Shown one piece after another: positions 43,947-52,425 of a stretch of 64,000 nt of DNA (positions within the stretch are counted from its first letter, which is position 1; every line of letters begins with the position of its first letter). The position numbers and the translations under genes were made by a program. The stretch spans positions 1 to 64,000 of the forward strand of contig NZ_JAAGVZ010000014.1 in the NCBI RefSeq assembly GCF_010882125.1. The letters run 5' to 3'. The notes beneath the pieces are model-generated. The model had not been told where the DNA came from, ran no database searches, and saw only the letters and a program-made list of their open reading frames with translations. Origin of the DNA: Peribacillus alkalitolerans (lineage in GTDB: Bacteria > Bacillota > Bacilli > Bacillales > DSM-1321).

Positions 43947-45167
43947 TTATACATTAATAGTATTTGCTTTAGATATTTTCATCGAACTCCCTTTATAAAA
44001 GAAAATCGTGCTGACCATTACAAGAGTGGCTATACAGGTGAACATAAACGGTCCACCTATTTCGGTCAATAAATATCCACCTGCAATCGGTCCAAAAAAA
44101 TGACCAAGGCTTCTGAATTGGCTTGCACCAAAATAAGCTCCCCTCATTCCCTCTTCCGCTAACTGATCAATAACAAGGCTATTTGAAGGGAAAATCAGGA
44201 TTTCACCAATAGTTAATAATCCCATCGCAACAATCAGACCTGCCCATGCATTAAAATATCCAAAACTAAACAATCCCACTCCCATGAAGATGGCTCCCGC
44301 CACCATTAAATGCATCGGTTTAAACTTTTCAGCATAATGTGAAATCGGCATCTGCAATATGATGACCATGATGGCATTCAGTGAAATTAAGATAGAATAT
44401 AAGTATACTCCCTTTGGTATGGCATCTTCCAGGTACTGCGGAAGATTTGACTCGACCTGTGAATAACCGGCATTAACCAAAATAGTTCCGAGAATCAACA
44501 TTAATAGCATACGGTCCTTACGTACTACTTGGAAAACCGCTTTTATTGATGCTGGATTGTCTTTTCGTTCAGCGCTTTTAACTGTGGATGACAAATGCTT
44601 ATTCATCTGTAAAAGTAAACCTATCGCATAAAGTAAATACATTGTTCCAGTAATTAAAAAGGTCAAATCGGCTGACTTTGTAGCGAAAAAGGCTCCTAAC
44701 AAAGGACCGATGGCTGCACCTATATTAATGGCAGTATAACGTAGTGAATAAGCTCTCATCCGGTTTTCCTTAGGGGTCAAATCGGCTATAAGGGCCTGTG
44801 ATGTTGGTTCGAAGAATGAACGACATAGACCATTCAGAGCATTTAACAGGATAAAGGCCATTGGAACACTTGCCATCGAAAAAGCATAAAAGACACCTGA
44901 CCATACAAATAAAGCAGAAATCATAATTGGCTTGCGTCCAAAACGATCGGATAAGTGTCCCCCAATGAAACCACCAATCGTACCTGTCAAAGGACTAATA
45001 CCAATCGTAATCCCTATTAATATCGGATGCATATCTAAATTGCGAGATAAATAAATTGCTAAAAACGGCATCGTCATAAAGGACGCGCCTCTAGCAAATA
45101 TTGTCCCTGCTAGTAAAGTCCAAACAATTGGATGAAACACTTTCATATATCTTTTAATCCCATTCAT
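43947..45167 (-). CDS. MFS multidrug-type exporter
   Basis: A 406-residue, 12-helix major facilitator of the drug:proton antiporter type. Motif A is GGHLSDRFGRKPIM (about 70-83) between helices 2 and 3; the antiporter-type segment RYTAINIGAAIGPLLGA follows helix 4. Substrate unknown. A strong hairpin lies between its start and the upstream gene. Confidence 0.87.
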   Translation of the reverse strand: MNGIKRYMKVFHPIVWTLLAGTIFARGASFMTMPFLAIYLSRNLDMHPILIGITIGISPLTGTIGGFIGGHLSDRFGRKPIMISALFVWSGVFYAFSMASVPMAFILLNALNGLCRSFFEPTSQALIADLTPKENRMRAYSLRYTAINIGAAIGPLLGAFFATKSADLTFLITGTMYLLYAIGLLLQMNKHLSSTVKSAERKDNPASIKAVFQVVRKDRMLLMLILGTILVNAGYSQVESNLPQYLEDAIPKGVYLYSILISLNAIMVIILQMPISHYAEKFKPMHLMVAGAIFMGVGLFSFGYFNAWAGLIVAMGLLTIGEILIFPSNSLVIDQLAEEGMRGAYFGASQFRSLGHFFGPIAGGYLLTEIGGPFMFTCIATLVMVSTIFFYKGSSMKISKANTINV

Positions 45168-45194
45168 ATTGTTCCCCCATTTTATGACCTACAA

Positions 45195-45224
45195 CTAAGG
45201 ACTGCCGTACACGACAGTCCTTAG
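45195..45224 (-). other. Hairpin in the MFS gene leader
   Basis: CTAAGGACTG (45195-45204) pairs with CAGTCCTTAG (45215-45224), with further pairing in the loop. It ends 28 bases from the MFS start codon and lacks a T-run, so it may be a leader element rather than a terminator. Confidence 0.6.
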
Positions 45225-45289
45225 GGATTGATTATATAATATTGAGAACAGTTTGACATCTTATTTTACACTTTAAGGAAAAAAGATGT

Positions 45290-45625
45290 TTAAAAATTAC
45301 TTCTCTCATTCAATTCATTTTTTCCTAAGATCCCTATCCCTTCTATATTAGCCTTCGTATTCTCATCTCCTAATTCATATAAATATCTATAAATATTAAT
45401 CATAGCCTGATCATAATGCTTATCTTCTTTATCTTTATGATATTCCTTAAATGGAGTCTGGGCTCGTACAAACGTTTCCATTTCTGCAGTATGATTTTGC
45501 TCAAAAAGCGCTTTTAACTTTGCAATTTCCTTATCGGTGGCAAATACGGTATAATGCCCACTTTCTTCAATGGGATTTTGCAAAATCTCCCCACTTTTAA
45601 TGTCGATAAAATAGGTATTCTTCAT
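45290..45625 (-). CDS. Hypothetical protein, 111 residues
   Basis: I do not recognise a family. Soluble, acidic, beginning with a short beta-rich stretch (YFIDIKSGEILQNP) and then helical and charged. AAAGGAG precedes the ATG with good spacing, so the gene is credible. Upstream of the MFS exporter. Confidence 0.7.
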   Translation of the reverse strand: MKNTYFIDIKSGEILQNPIEESGHYTVFATDKEIAKLKALFEQNHTAEMETFVRAQTPFKEYHKDKEDKHYDQAMINIYRYLYELGDENTKANIEGIGILGKNELNERSNF

Positions 45626-45709
45626 TGATTAGCAACTCCTTTTTGTTCTTTGTAGTTATTTACCACATAGAAGTTAGCTTTAATCACCAAAAAACGGTAT
45701 AATAGTCCC

Positions 45710-45819
45710 ATACTGAAGTTTTTATTTTTTCTATTTCTACCCCCAAAAAGCTTCGAACATAGTGCGAATTATATAGCATGATGCTTAAACAAGCCTCAAA
45801 CGGGGTATAACTTCAGTAT
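45710..45819 (+). promoter_or_regulatory. Long-range inverted repeat and SigB-like promoter before a small gene
   Basis: ATACTGAAGTT (45710-45720) and AACTTCAGTAT (45809-45819) are perfect 11-base inverted copies 88 bases apart; the second ends one base before TGGAGG of the small gene. GCTTAA (45783-45788), 14 bases, GGGTAT (45803-45808) is a SigB-like promoter. A TATAAT (45698-45703) before the first arm could start a longer RNA carrying both arms. Confidence 0.55.
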
Positions 45820-45833
45820 ATGGAGGTAAGACA

Positions 45834-45959
45834 ATGAAACAATCCTATATTAATATCGATCAATTACTAGAAGCTACCACCGATTTTGCCGAAGAAACCT
45901 ACTCTCTGCTTCTTAAACCGATAGATATTGATCGTTTATTAAATAATACTAAAGAATAA
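45834..45959 (+). CDS. 41-residue small acidic protein, unlabelled
   Basis: Read by eye: MKQSYINIDQLLEATTDF at the N-terminus, ending DIDRLLNNTKE. Helical, no transmembrane segment, no cysteine. TGGAGG at 45821-45826 is 7 bases before the ATG, a SigB-like promoter precedes it, and a hairpin with T-run (45968-45999) follows, so all signals of an expressed gene are present. I know no family for it. Confidence 0.7.
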   Translation: MKQSYINIDQLLEATTDFAEETYSLLLKPIDIDRLLNNTKE

Positions 45960-45967
45960 TATTTTAC

Positions 45968-45999
45968 AAAGGCCCATCTATTTCATGATTGGCTTTTTT
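45968..45999 (+). terminator. Probable terminator of the 41-residue gene
   Basis: GCCCATC pairs imperfectly with GATTGGC, followed by TTTTTT. Weak stem with one mismatch. Confidence 0.55.
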
Positions 46000-46019
46000 T
46001 ATTGTGAAAGTTATAACTG

Positions 46020-46148
46020 GATTTGTCGAAACATCGATATTTGAAGATTTTCGAAAGTATTTTTGTTGTTTTCGAATGTATATTTTGATTTTCGCTTGTA
46101 TTTTGTAGTTTTCAAAAATAAATTCTGCGTTTTCGAAATTAAGATTTT
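46020..46148. repeat. Degenerate tandem array, period about 20
   Basis: About five units on the minus strand of the form CGAAAA followed by a CAAAATAC-like half. Unit length 19-22 bases with many substitutions. Lies between the 41-residue gene and terC. Confidence 0.65.
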
Positions 46149-46211
46149 TTCGTTACGAAAAGATAGGGAGAATCCCTCGCCATGCTGCTGTATTAAACGC
46201 CTTAATATACG

Positions 46212-46257
46212 AAAAAGCGACTGGACAATCGTATTCACGATCATCCAGTCGCTTTTT
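46212..46257. terminator. Terminator of the terC gene (bidirectional form)
   Basis: AAAAAGCGACTGGA pairs with TCCAGTCGCTTTTT, with extra pairing in the loop. Confidence 0.9.
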
Positions 46258-46260
46258 TAT

Positions 46261-46971
46261 TTAAGAACCTACTTTTCTCAATGGTTCATGTTCTTCTTCT
46301 AGCTGTTCTACATCGTTTTTAGGTTTATTTTTAATACCAAGCATGACCACTAGGCCAACGACTAATAACTCGAAACCGTACTTCAAGAATCCGTTTGAGA
46401 AATAATCTTTTAAGAATGGCTCCCCGACAATCATTTTCGAAGCAGTCCAAGCCAATATCGCTGCACCAATCGTAATAATTACCGGATATTTTTCAATAAA
46501 CTTCAAGATAATTGTACTTCCCCACATTACTATTGGGATGGATACTAATAATCCAATGATTACTAAAAGGAAGTTACCATGAGATGCACCAGCTACAGCC
46601 AATACATTATCTAATCCCATTAACGCATCAGCAATGAGGATGGTGCGGATGGCTGCCCAAAAACTGTCACCAGCCTTTACCTCTTCATGATTATCTTCTT
46701 CTACAAGAAGCTTGTACGCTATCCAGACTAACATCAAACCTCCAACTAAGTGAAGTCCAGGTATTTTAAGTAGCCAAACTACTCCAATTGTAGCAACAGA
46801 ACGGATTACGACAGCACCAAGCGACCCAAATAATATCGCCTTTTTTTGCTGTTCCTTAGGTAGGTTTCTAGATGCCAATCCGATCAAAATCGCATTATCT
46901 CCTGCCAATACAAGGTCAATGGCAATAATGACCATTAATGCTGATAAAAATTCTAAACTAAGTATTTCCAT
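46261..46971 (-). CDS. TerC-family membrane protein (YjbE type), probable Mn exporter
   Basis: A 236-residue, seven-helix TerC protein. Conserved acidic motifs for metal passage: AIDLVLAGDNAILIG (helix 1-2) and ILIADALMGLDNVLAVAG (helix 4). TerC proteins of Bacillus export or load manganese. A yybP-ykoY riboswitch lies directly upstream, so the gene should be switched on by Mn2+. The C-terminal tail is acidic (EQLEEEHEP). Confidence 0.9.
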   Translation of the reverse strand: MEILSLEFLSALMVIIAIDLVLAGDNAILIGLASRNLPKEQQKKAILFGSLGAVVIRSVATIGVVWLLKIPGLHLVGGLMLVWIAYKLLVEEDNHEEVKAGDSFWAAIRTILIADALMGLDNVLAVAGASHGNFLLVIIGLLVSIPIVMWGSTIILKFIEKYPVIITIGAAILAWTASKMIVGEPFLKDYFSNGFLKYGFELLVVGLVVMLGIKNKPKNDVEQLEEEHEPLRKVGS

Positions 46972-47006
46972 GATGTACCTCCTTCTTTAATTTTGAGCAA
47001 ATAAAT

Positions 47007-47127
47007 AGACCTCTGCCTATATAAGGCAAAGGTCTCGCTAAGCAATTATATGCCAACACAGCCGATGGGTGGAAGCCCATGTAATGACGACTGTATTTCA
47101 GATCGAAATCTGACGCTACTCCCCTTT
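47007..47127 (-). promoter_or_regulatory. yybP-ykoY manganese riboswitch with terminator
   Basis: On the minus strand the aptamer reads AAAGGGGAGTAGC, ACAGTCGTC, GTTGGCATA and GCTTAGCGAGACCTTTGCC, the hallmarks of yybP-ykoY. The 3' strand of P1 (47028-47032) is also part of the 5' arm of a terminator (47025-47035 with 47007-47017). The two are mutually exclusive, so Mn2+ binding should prevent termination and turn terC on. Confidence 0.94.
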
Positions 47128-47339
47128 ACTAGAAAGGTAAGTCATATTAAATTTTTTCTTCTAATCTATTATATACTATTTATCTTCCAAATTAGAAGTA
47201 GAAAAGAAATCCTTTTTTAAAAAATGAACTGAAAGACATATTATGCCTATTATCATTTAATTATTTAAAAACCAATAGACAAACATACGTTCTTTTTGAT
47301 ATTATAAATATAACAAATTTTTCCTATATGAGGTGGCAT

Positions 47340-47819
47340 ATGTCAACATCCGTTCAAGCTCTTGAAAAATTGATTCCATTTACTGAATCCCTTGAATCAT
47401 TGGATCCTTCTTTGCTCGATACTCCCTTGTCAGAAAATAAATGGTCCACTAAAGAAGTACTGGCTCACCTTTTCAGATGGGATATCTTCTTAATTGAAAG
47501 TGGTATTCCAAGTATTCTAGATTCAACATCAATCTCCTTTCCAGAATACCACCAGTATAATGCTGAATCTGCAGAATTAGCGAAACATCTGTCCAATGTT
47601 GATGTAATTAGACAAACGGTTAGTAAACGTAAAGAATTGCTTCAAATGCTTGACAATAGCATGATGCCACTAGACACTCCTATTAGCATTAATGACCAGA
47701 CACATAATACAACAACGAACGAACGTTACACCCTGGATTTTCTAATGCATGACTTCGCTTCCCATGATGCTCATCATATTAAACAAATTGAAACATTCCT
47801 TCATCAACACCAGTCTTGA
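47340..47819 (+). CDS. DinB-like/DfsB-family protein
   Basis: A 159-residue four-helix-bundle protein of the DinB superfamily. The metal-site histidines are in VLAHLFRWD (about 41-49) and HDAHHIKQIE (about 145-153), typical of the YfiT/DfsB-type hydrolase or thiol-transferase branch. Exact reaction unknown. ATG at 47340 follows AGGTGG; an in-frame ATG four codons earlier overlaps that site. Confidence 0.82.
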   Translation: MSTSVQALEKLIPFTESLESLDPSLLDTPLSENKWSTKEVLAHLFRWDIFLIESGIPSILDSTSISFPEYHQYNAESAELAKHLSNVDVIRQTVSKRKELLQMLDNSMMPLDTPISINDQTHNTTTNERYTLDFLMHDFASHDAHHIKQIETFLHQHQS

Positions 47820-47837
47820 ACATTTCTATAAAGCGTA

Positions 47838-47865
47838 GAAGGTGGCTCATTTTTGAGCCACCTTC
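47838..47865. terminator. Terminator between convergent genes
   Basis: GAAGGTGGCTCA pairs with TGAGCCACCTTC around a T-loop. Confidence 0.85.
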
Positions 47866-47874
47866 CATTTCTCA

Positions 47875-50253
47875 TTAATCCTTCGGTAATAAATTCAGAA
47901 CATCTCCGCTATTTTCTTTTAATACTGTTGCATGATACTTCCCTTCCGCCCAATCATCCATTTGATTCTGATACCATTTACTTTTCACATGTCCCGATTG
48001 GCCAGGTCCTACAATATGATACCCTGTATCAATGTCTTTCGTATCAATCACAAACCTCCAGGACCCTCCATGATTAACGATGCCATCATCGTCCTTAGTC
48101 GCTGCTGCCTGTACAGTGACACTGCTTCCACCCACTGGGATTCCTCCCTTATTGTTAAAAATATATTGTAAAGGCGATACGCTAGACAATGGGTGTTTAA
48201 ACTGTATTTGATGTTCTTCCCCCCAAGCCCATTTATTCATGTTTTTCCCTTGTAGATCTTCAATATGATTTAAGGCTAAAATTAGTGAGTCTGAAAGAAC
48301 CTTCTTTATTTCCCCATTTTCTTTTATCCATGGACCTGGATTACCTTTGATTGCATCCCTCAACAATTGATCTACTACAGCTTTTCTTCCATTAAATAAA
48401 TCCATTGCCTCTTCCGAAATATCATCATCAAACAACACATGTGAAACCATTGTCATCCATACATTGAAAACCAATGGTGCAGCTTCATCTTTAGAATCCA
48501 TGAAGTCCCATTCACTAAGTAACTCCAATGCTTTTTCTTCTCTTTCCCCTTTTACATCTTGCAAGATTGAGACAAACAGAGGAACAAACTCCCTTGCTTG
48601 TAAATTCATTTGGTCCATTTGCAGATCTTTCATATCTGTCAATGTTATTACTTTCTTTTCCTTAAGTACTTCCTGTATCCTCGCTTGTCTATATGGTTGA
48701 GCCCAATGATGACTGATGTGGTATGGGTACTCATCTGATATAACTTTATTATTAGCAGTAGAAATAAAGCCCTCTTTTGGATTGATTGTTGTAGGCAATT
48801 CGTCAAACGGAATAAATCCTTCCCACTCATATTCATCTGTCCATCCTGGGACTGGGAGAATGCTATCCCCCTTCTTTCGTATAGGAATCCTACCATTGGC
48901 TTTATATGCGATCGTACCATCCTGTGAGGCAAAAACGAAATTCTGTGCAGGCGTTTCGAACTGAAGCAACGCATCCTCAAACTCATCCCAATTGGTGGCC
49001 TTGTTCATATTCAATATGGCCTCAAGCTCCGCTGAAGGGTCAAGAGCAGTCCATCTCAGAGCAAGTGCCGTTTCTTTGCCTGCATCACCTGCAAACTCCG
49101 ATATAATTGGACCATGTCGAGTTATGGTCACTTCATAATCTAAGGTTTTTTCATCCTTTACTTTAATTGGTTCCTTAATGATTTGGGCTTTTACCCATTT
49201 TCCCATATAAGAAAATTCTCCCTTGTTTTCAGGGTTACGCTTCTCAATATATAAATCCTGTACATCAGGTCCAACATTTGTCACTCCCCATGCCACTTGT
49301 TCATTGTGACCTAAGATGATACCCGGTATCCCTGCGAAGATAACACCGCTCACATTTACGGTTGGGGCTTGCAAATGCATTTGATACCATATGGAAGGAG
49401 TATTTAAGGAAAGATGAGGATCATCAGCTAATAATGGTTTTCCAGATGAAGATTTTTCTCCACTGACCACCCAGTTATTGCTTCCATTAAATTCATATGG
49501 AACGACTGCCTGTGCAAAGCTTTTTTCGATGTCCAACTGTTCTTTACTAATAATAAAAGGTCCCTCTGTCGGATAGCTAGGAAAAAGATCATACGCTTTT
49601 TCCTTAGGGAATGTTTGAAGTAAATATTGCCGAAAAGCTTGATCTTGCCAATTTCCACCCAAATCAAAAGCCATGTATTTTCCAATTGTCAACGAGTCGA
49701 CAGGGCTCCAATTTTCAGGTTTATAACCCAAAAAGGTAAATTCTACTGGCCATTTCCCGCTCTTCTTGACCTCTTTAATGTAAAGGTTGACACCGTCCGC
49801 ATAGGCTTGAAGTACCTCCTTACCTTCCTTTGAATATTTGGCTAAAGATTCTTCTGCCGCTCTTCTTAAGCCTAAAGTTCGGAAGTATTTATCATTATCA
49901 ACGGTTGCGTTCCCAATAACCTCACTTAATCTGCCAGATGCCTGTCTTCTGCTCAGGTCCATCTGGAATAATCGGTCTTGGGCTTGAACATAACCCTGTG
50001 CAAGGTATAGATCGTGTTCATTTTGAGCACTAATATGAGGGACTCCTTCAGCATCCCTTGTAACGGTGACGGGTGCAATTAATCCTTCCAGCATTATTTC
50101 TCCTTTAATCTGAGGCAAGCCCCTAGCTAAGAATAGATTTGCCCCAATGACAGATAGTAATAAAATGACCACTAAGGTAAATCCAAGCCATAAGAATAGT
50201 CGTTTAACGTTTCTTTTTCTCTTCACGACGTGCTGGGTTGCAACCGCTTCCAT
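47875..50253 (-). CDS. Penicillin-amidase-family N-acyl hydrolase
   Basis: A 792-residue Ntn-hydrolase precursor. An N-terminal basic stretch and one helix (about 17-42) anchor or export it. The autoprocessing Ser is in FNGSNNWVVSG (about residue 257), which becomes the nucleophile of the beta subunit; the oxyanion Asn is in the later HWAQPYRQARI region. Members cleave penicillins, acyl-homoserine lactones or acyl-peptides; the sequence does not say which. Monocistronic. Confidence 0.9.
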   Translation of the reverse strand: MEAVATQHVVKRKRNVKRLFLWLGFTLVVILLLSVIGANLFLARGLPQIKGEIMLEGLIAPVTVTRDAEGVPHISAQNEHDLYLAQGYVQAQDRLFQMDLSRRQASGRLSEVIGNATVDNDKYFRTLGLRRAAEESLAKYSKEGKEVLQAYADGVNLYIKEVKKSGKWPVEFTFLGYKPENWSPVDSLTIGKYMAFDLGGNWQDQAFRQYLLQTFPKEKAYDLFPSYPTEGPFIISKEQLDIEKSFAQAVVPYEFNGSNNWVVSGEKSSSGKPLLADDPHLSLNTPSIWYQMHLQAPTVNVSGVIFAGIPGIILGHNEQVAWGVTNVGPDVQDLYIEKRNPENKGEFSYMGKWVKAQIIKEPIKVKDEKTLDYEVTITRHGPIISEFAGDAGKETALALRWTALDPSAELEAILNMNKATNWDEFEDALLQFETPAQNFVFASQDGTIAYKANGRIPIRKKGDSILPVPGWTDEYEWEGFIPFDELPTTINPKEGFISTANNKVISDEYPYHISHHWAQPYRQARIQEVLKEKKVITLTDMKDLQMDQMNLQAREFVPLFVSILQDVKGEREEKALELLSEWDFMDSKDEAAPLVFNVWMTMVSHVLFDDDISEEAMDLFNGRKAVVDQLLRDAIKGNPGPWIKENGEIKKVLSDSLILALNHIEDLQGKNMNKWAWGEEHQIQFKHPLSSVSPLQYIFNNKGGIPVGGSSVTVQAAATKDDDGIVNHGGSWRFVIDTKDIDTGYHIVGPGQSGHVKSKWYQNQMDDWAEGKYHATVLKENSGDVLNLLPKD

Positions 50254-50474
50254 TTTTTCACACTCCCCTATTGAATGAACAATGATTCATAAGTCCTTTA
50301 TTCAATAGTTATTCTCTATAGGGAAAGACTTTACCTATGTAAATATTTCTTAATATAAAAAAAATTATTAATCTATTAGTCTTCCTATTTGTTTGATATA
50401 CCTTACTTTAATCGATTATTTATTGGTATGACTCCTATGAGTTATGGTAATCCTAATCTGTGAGGGGAGGTGTA

Positions 50475-50639
50475 ATGAATATGGCACAAGATGTATTATG
50501 TGAAGTAAGAAATTGCGTATACAACAAAGAAGGTGAACGTTGTGGCGCATCTCAAATTTTTGTTGTCAGCCATAAGGGCAAAGAAGCTGACAACAGTAGA
50601 GAGACTGACTGCAAAACGTTTGAACCAAACGGAATATAA
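50475..50639 (+). CDS. DUF1540 small cysteine protein
   Basis: Read by eye: 54 residues starting MNMAQDVLCEVRNCVYN, with four cysteines (9, 14, 23, 46) and the closing DCKTFEPN typical of DUF1540, probably metal-binding. GGGGAGG lies just before the ATG. Function of the family is unknown. Followed by its own terminator. Confidence 0.85.
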   Translation: MNMAQDVLCEVRNCVYNKEGERCGASQIFVVSHKGKEADNSRETDCKTFEPNGI

Positions 50640-50648
50640 TATGGAAAA

Positions 50649-50674
50649 GAGACAATCATTTAGTGGGTTGTCTC
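50649..50674 (+). terminator. Terminator of the DUF1540 gene
   Basis: GAGACAA pairs with TTGTCTC, followed by TTTTCTTT. Confidence 0.85.
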
Positions 50675-50693
50675 TTTTCTTTATTCTTATTAT

Positions 50694-50708
50694 TGATAAT
50701 AATTATCA
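50694..50708. promoter_or_regulatory. Perfect 7-1-7 Fur box in a convergent gap
   Basis: TGATAATAATTATCA is an exact match to the Fur 7-1-7 motif. It lies between two terminators of convergent genes, so no promoter it could regulate is evident. Confidence 0.5.
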
Positions 50709-50729
50709 TTCTTATTCAATTATCTAAAA

Positions 50730-50759
50730 AAATAAACCTCGCTTTTACGAGGTTTATTT
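50730..50759. terminator. Terminator of the nitroreductase gene
   Basis: AAATAAACCTC pairs with GAGGTTTATTT; works on both strands. Confidence 0.88.
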
Positions 50760-50763
50760 TCAA

Positions 50764-51408
50764 TTATTTATAAACTTTCACACGATCATCAACAGATTTA
50801 AACTCTTTTTCACCAGCTGGGGCAACAGGCTTTCCAAAAGGCATTTGAGCAATTAGTTTCCAGCTATCCTCAATATTCCATTGCTTTTTCACTTCTTCAT
50901 CAATTAGTGGGTTATAATGCTGCAATGTTGCACCTAAACCTTCTAATTCAAGAGAAGTCCACACAACATACTGAAGCATTCCAGATGAATGTTGAGACCA
51001 TATTGGGAAATTTTCACTATAGGTAGGGAATGCATTTTGTAAACCTTCTATTACACTTTGGTCTTCGAAAAATAAAACTGTGCCATAGCCACTCTTAAAT
51101 GCATTCATTTTCTCTTCGGTTGGTACAAATACGTCCGCTGGTACTATTTTTCTTAATGTTTCTGTTGTTATATTCCATAATTGATCATGATGTTCTCCTA
51201 ATAATACAACCACTCTTCCGCTTTGGGAGTTAAATGAAGATGGACTGTGCTTTACTGCATATTCAATGACCTCTTTAACTCTTTCATCTGAAACAGGTGA
51301 TTCCTTGCTAATTGCATATATAGAACGTCGATTTTTAACTGCATCGTAAAAATCCATTCCTTCTTTTGATTGCTCACTTTTTCCAAATAATTGATTTAAT
51401 AATCCCAT
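50764..51408 (-). CDS. Nitroreductase-family FMN oxidoreductase
   Basis: A 214-residue nitroreductase. FMN-site phrases are AVKNRRSIY (about 24-32) and HSPSSFNSQSGRVVVL (about 54-69). It belongs to the subgroup resembling YfhC and fungal HBN1 proteins. It follows the CatE-like dioxygenase by 26 bases in the same direction, so it should be induced with it; nitroreductases of this kind reduce quinones and nitroaromatics. Electron donor and substrate unknown. Confidence 0.85.
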   Translation of the reverse strand: MGLLNQLFGKSEQSKEGMDFYDAVKNRRSIYAISKESPVSDERVKEVIEYAVKHSPSSFNSQSGRVVVLLGEHHDQLWNITTETLRKIVPADVFVPTEEKMNAFKSGYGTVLFFEDQSVIEGLQNAFPTYSENFPIWSQHSSGMLQYVVWTSLELEGLGATLQHYNPLIDEEVKKQWNIEDSWKLIAQMPFGKPVAPAGEKEFKSVDDRVKVYK

Positions 51409-51433
51409 GTTGATCTCTCCTTATTATTGTTAT

Positions 51434-52270
51434 TTAAACTGATAAGACAATTTGATTTCCTGAAGGATCTATTGTTTTCCAATGTTCCCTTTCTTGAATT
51501 ACCAATGCCCCCAGCAATTTAAGCTGTTCTATAATTTTGCTGAGCTTTTCGGCATCTCTGAATTTGATGGTGTAATGTATCATTCCTACACTATTTTCTG
51601 ATGCCGCCGGAGCCCCCACTCCATTCCAAGTATTCAATCCAATATGATGGTGATATTGATCGTAAGAAATGAAAAGTGCTTGCCCACCGTATCGTGTAAC
51701 TACATCAAAATCCAATCCTTCTGTATAAAACTTTTCTGACTCTTTCAACTCCGAAACATGTAAATGGATGTGGCCAATAGTAGTACCAATTGGCATAGCA
51801 TTCCATGCTTTACCTTCAGAAACGGATAATAGATTTTTTACATCTAAAGGGATAGTAGCCATTTTTACTTCTCCGTTAATCCATTTCCAAGTATCTGACG
51901 GACGGTCAGCGTAAACTTCAATTCCATTCCCATCAGGGTCTGCGAAATAGATTGCTTCACTTACTAGGTGATCGGAAGCACCTTGTAATGGATATCCGCT
52001 TTTGATCATGTGATGTAAGAAGCTACCTAATTCGACTCTGTTAGGTAATAAAATAGCAAAATGGTACAACCCCGACCTCCTAGCCTCCTTCGGCTTTATT
52101 CCATCTGGCTGATGGATATAAAGAAACGGCGTTTTGTTAATTCCTAACGTAGCTTTGCAGTCTTCTCTATCTATAACTTGAAACCCTAGAACTCCTTGGT
52201 AAAATTGAATGGATCTATCAAGGTCGACTACTTTAAGTGAAATTGAATCTATTGTGATTTGAGGTTTCAT
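51434..52270 (-). CDS. VOC-family ring-cleaving dioxygenase (CatE-like)
   Basis: A 278-residue protein with two vicinal-oxygen-chelate modules (about 5-120 and 165-275). Metal-ligand motifs: IGHIHLHVSEL and YHHHIGLNTW in the second module. It parallels B. subtilis CatE and MhqA/MhqO, thiol-dependent dioxygenases that open catechols and quinols. GAAGGTG lies before the ATG. Divergent from a CatR/YodB-type regulator with an inverted repeat between, a module for electrophile detoxification. Confidence 0.86.
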   Translation of the reverse strand: MKPQITIDSISLKVVDLDRSIQFYQGVLGFQVIDREDCKATLGINKTPFLYIHQPDGIKPKEARRSGLYHFAILLPNRVELGSFLHHMIKSGYPLQGASDHLVSEAIYFADPDGNGIEVYADRPSDTWKWINGEVKMATIPLDVKNLLSVSEGKAWNAMPIGTTIGHIHLHVSELKESEKFYTEGLDFDVVTRYGGQALFISYDQYHHHIGLNTWNGVGAPAASENSVGMIHYTIKFRDAEKLSKIIEQLKLLGALVIQEREHWKTIDPSGNQIVLSV

Positions 52271-52301
52271 AGGTTCACCTTCATTTCTTTATTTTGAAAG
52301 T

Positions 52302-52336
52302 AACTTACTTTATGTAAGTAAGTATATGTAAGTTAT
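52302..52336. promoter_or_regulatory. CatR/YodB-type operator
   Basis: ACTTAC (52303-52308) and GTAAGT (52314-52319) form an inverted repeat, followed by another TGTAAGT half site (52327-52333). The sequence AACTTACTTTATGTAAGTAA resembles TTAC/GTAA-rich YodB and CatR boxes. Location immediately upstream of the catE-like start suggests repression of that gene. Confidence 0.6.
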
Positions 52337-52425
52337 TTATATACGTCAAGTAATTAATTTATAAAATATAATATTTTTATTTTTTGTAAACATTAGTTAT
52401 AATATGGTCATGGGAGTGATCAATT

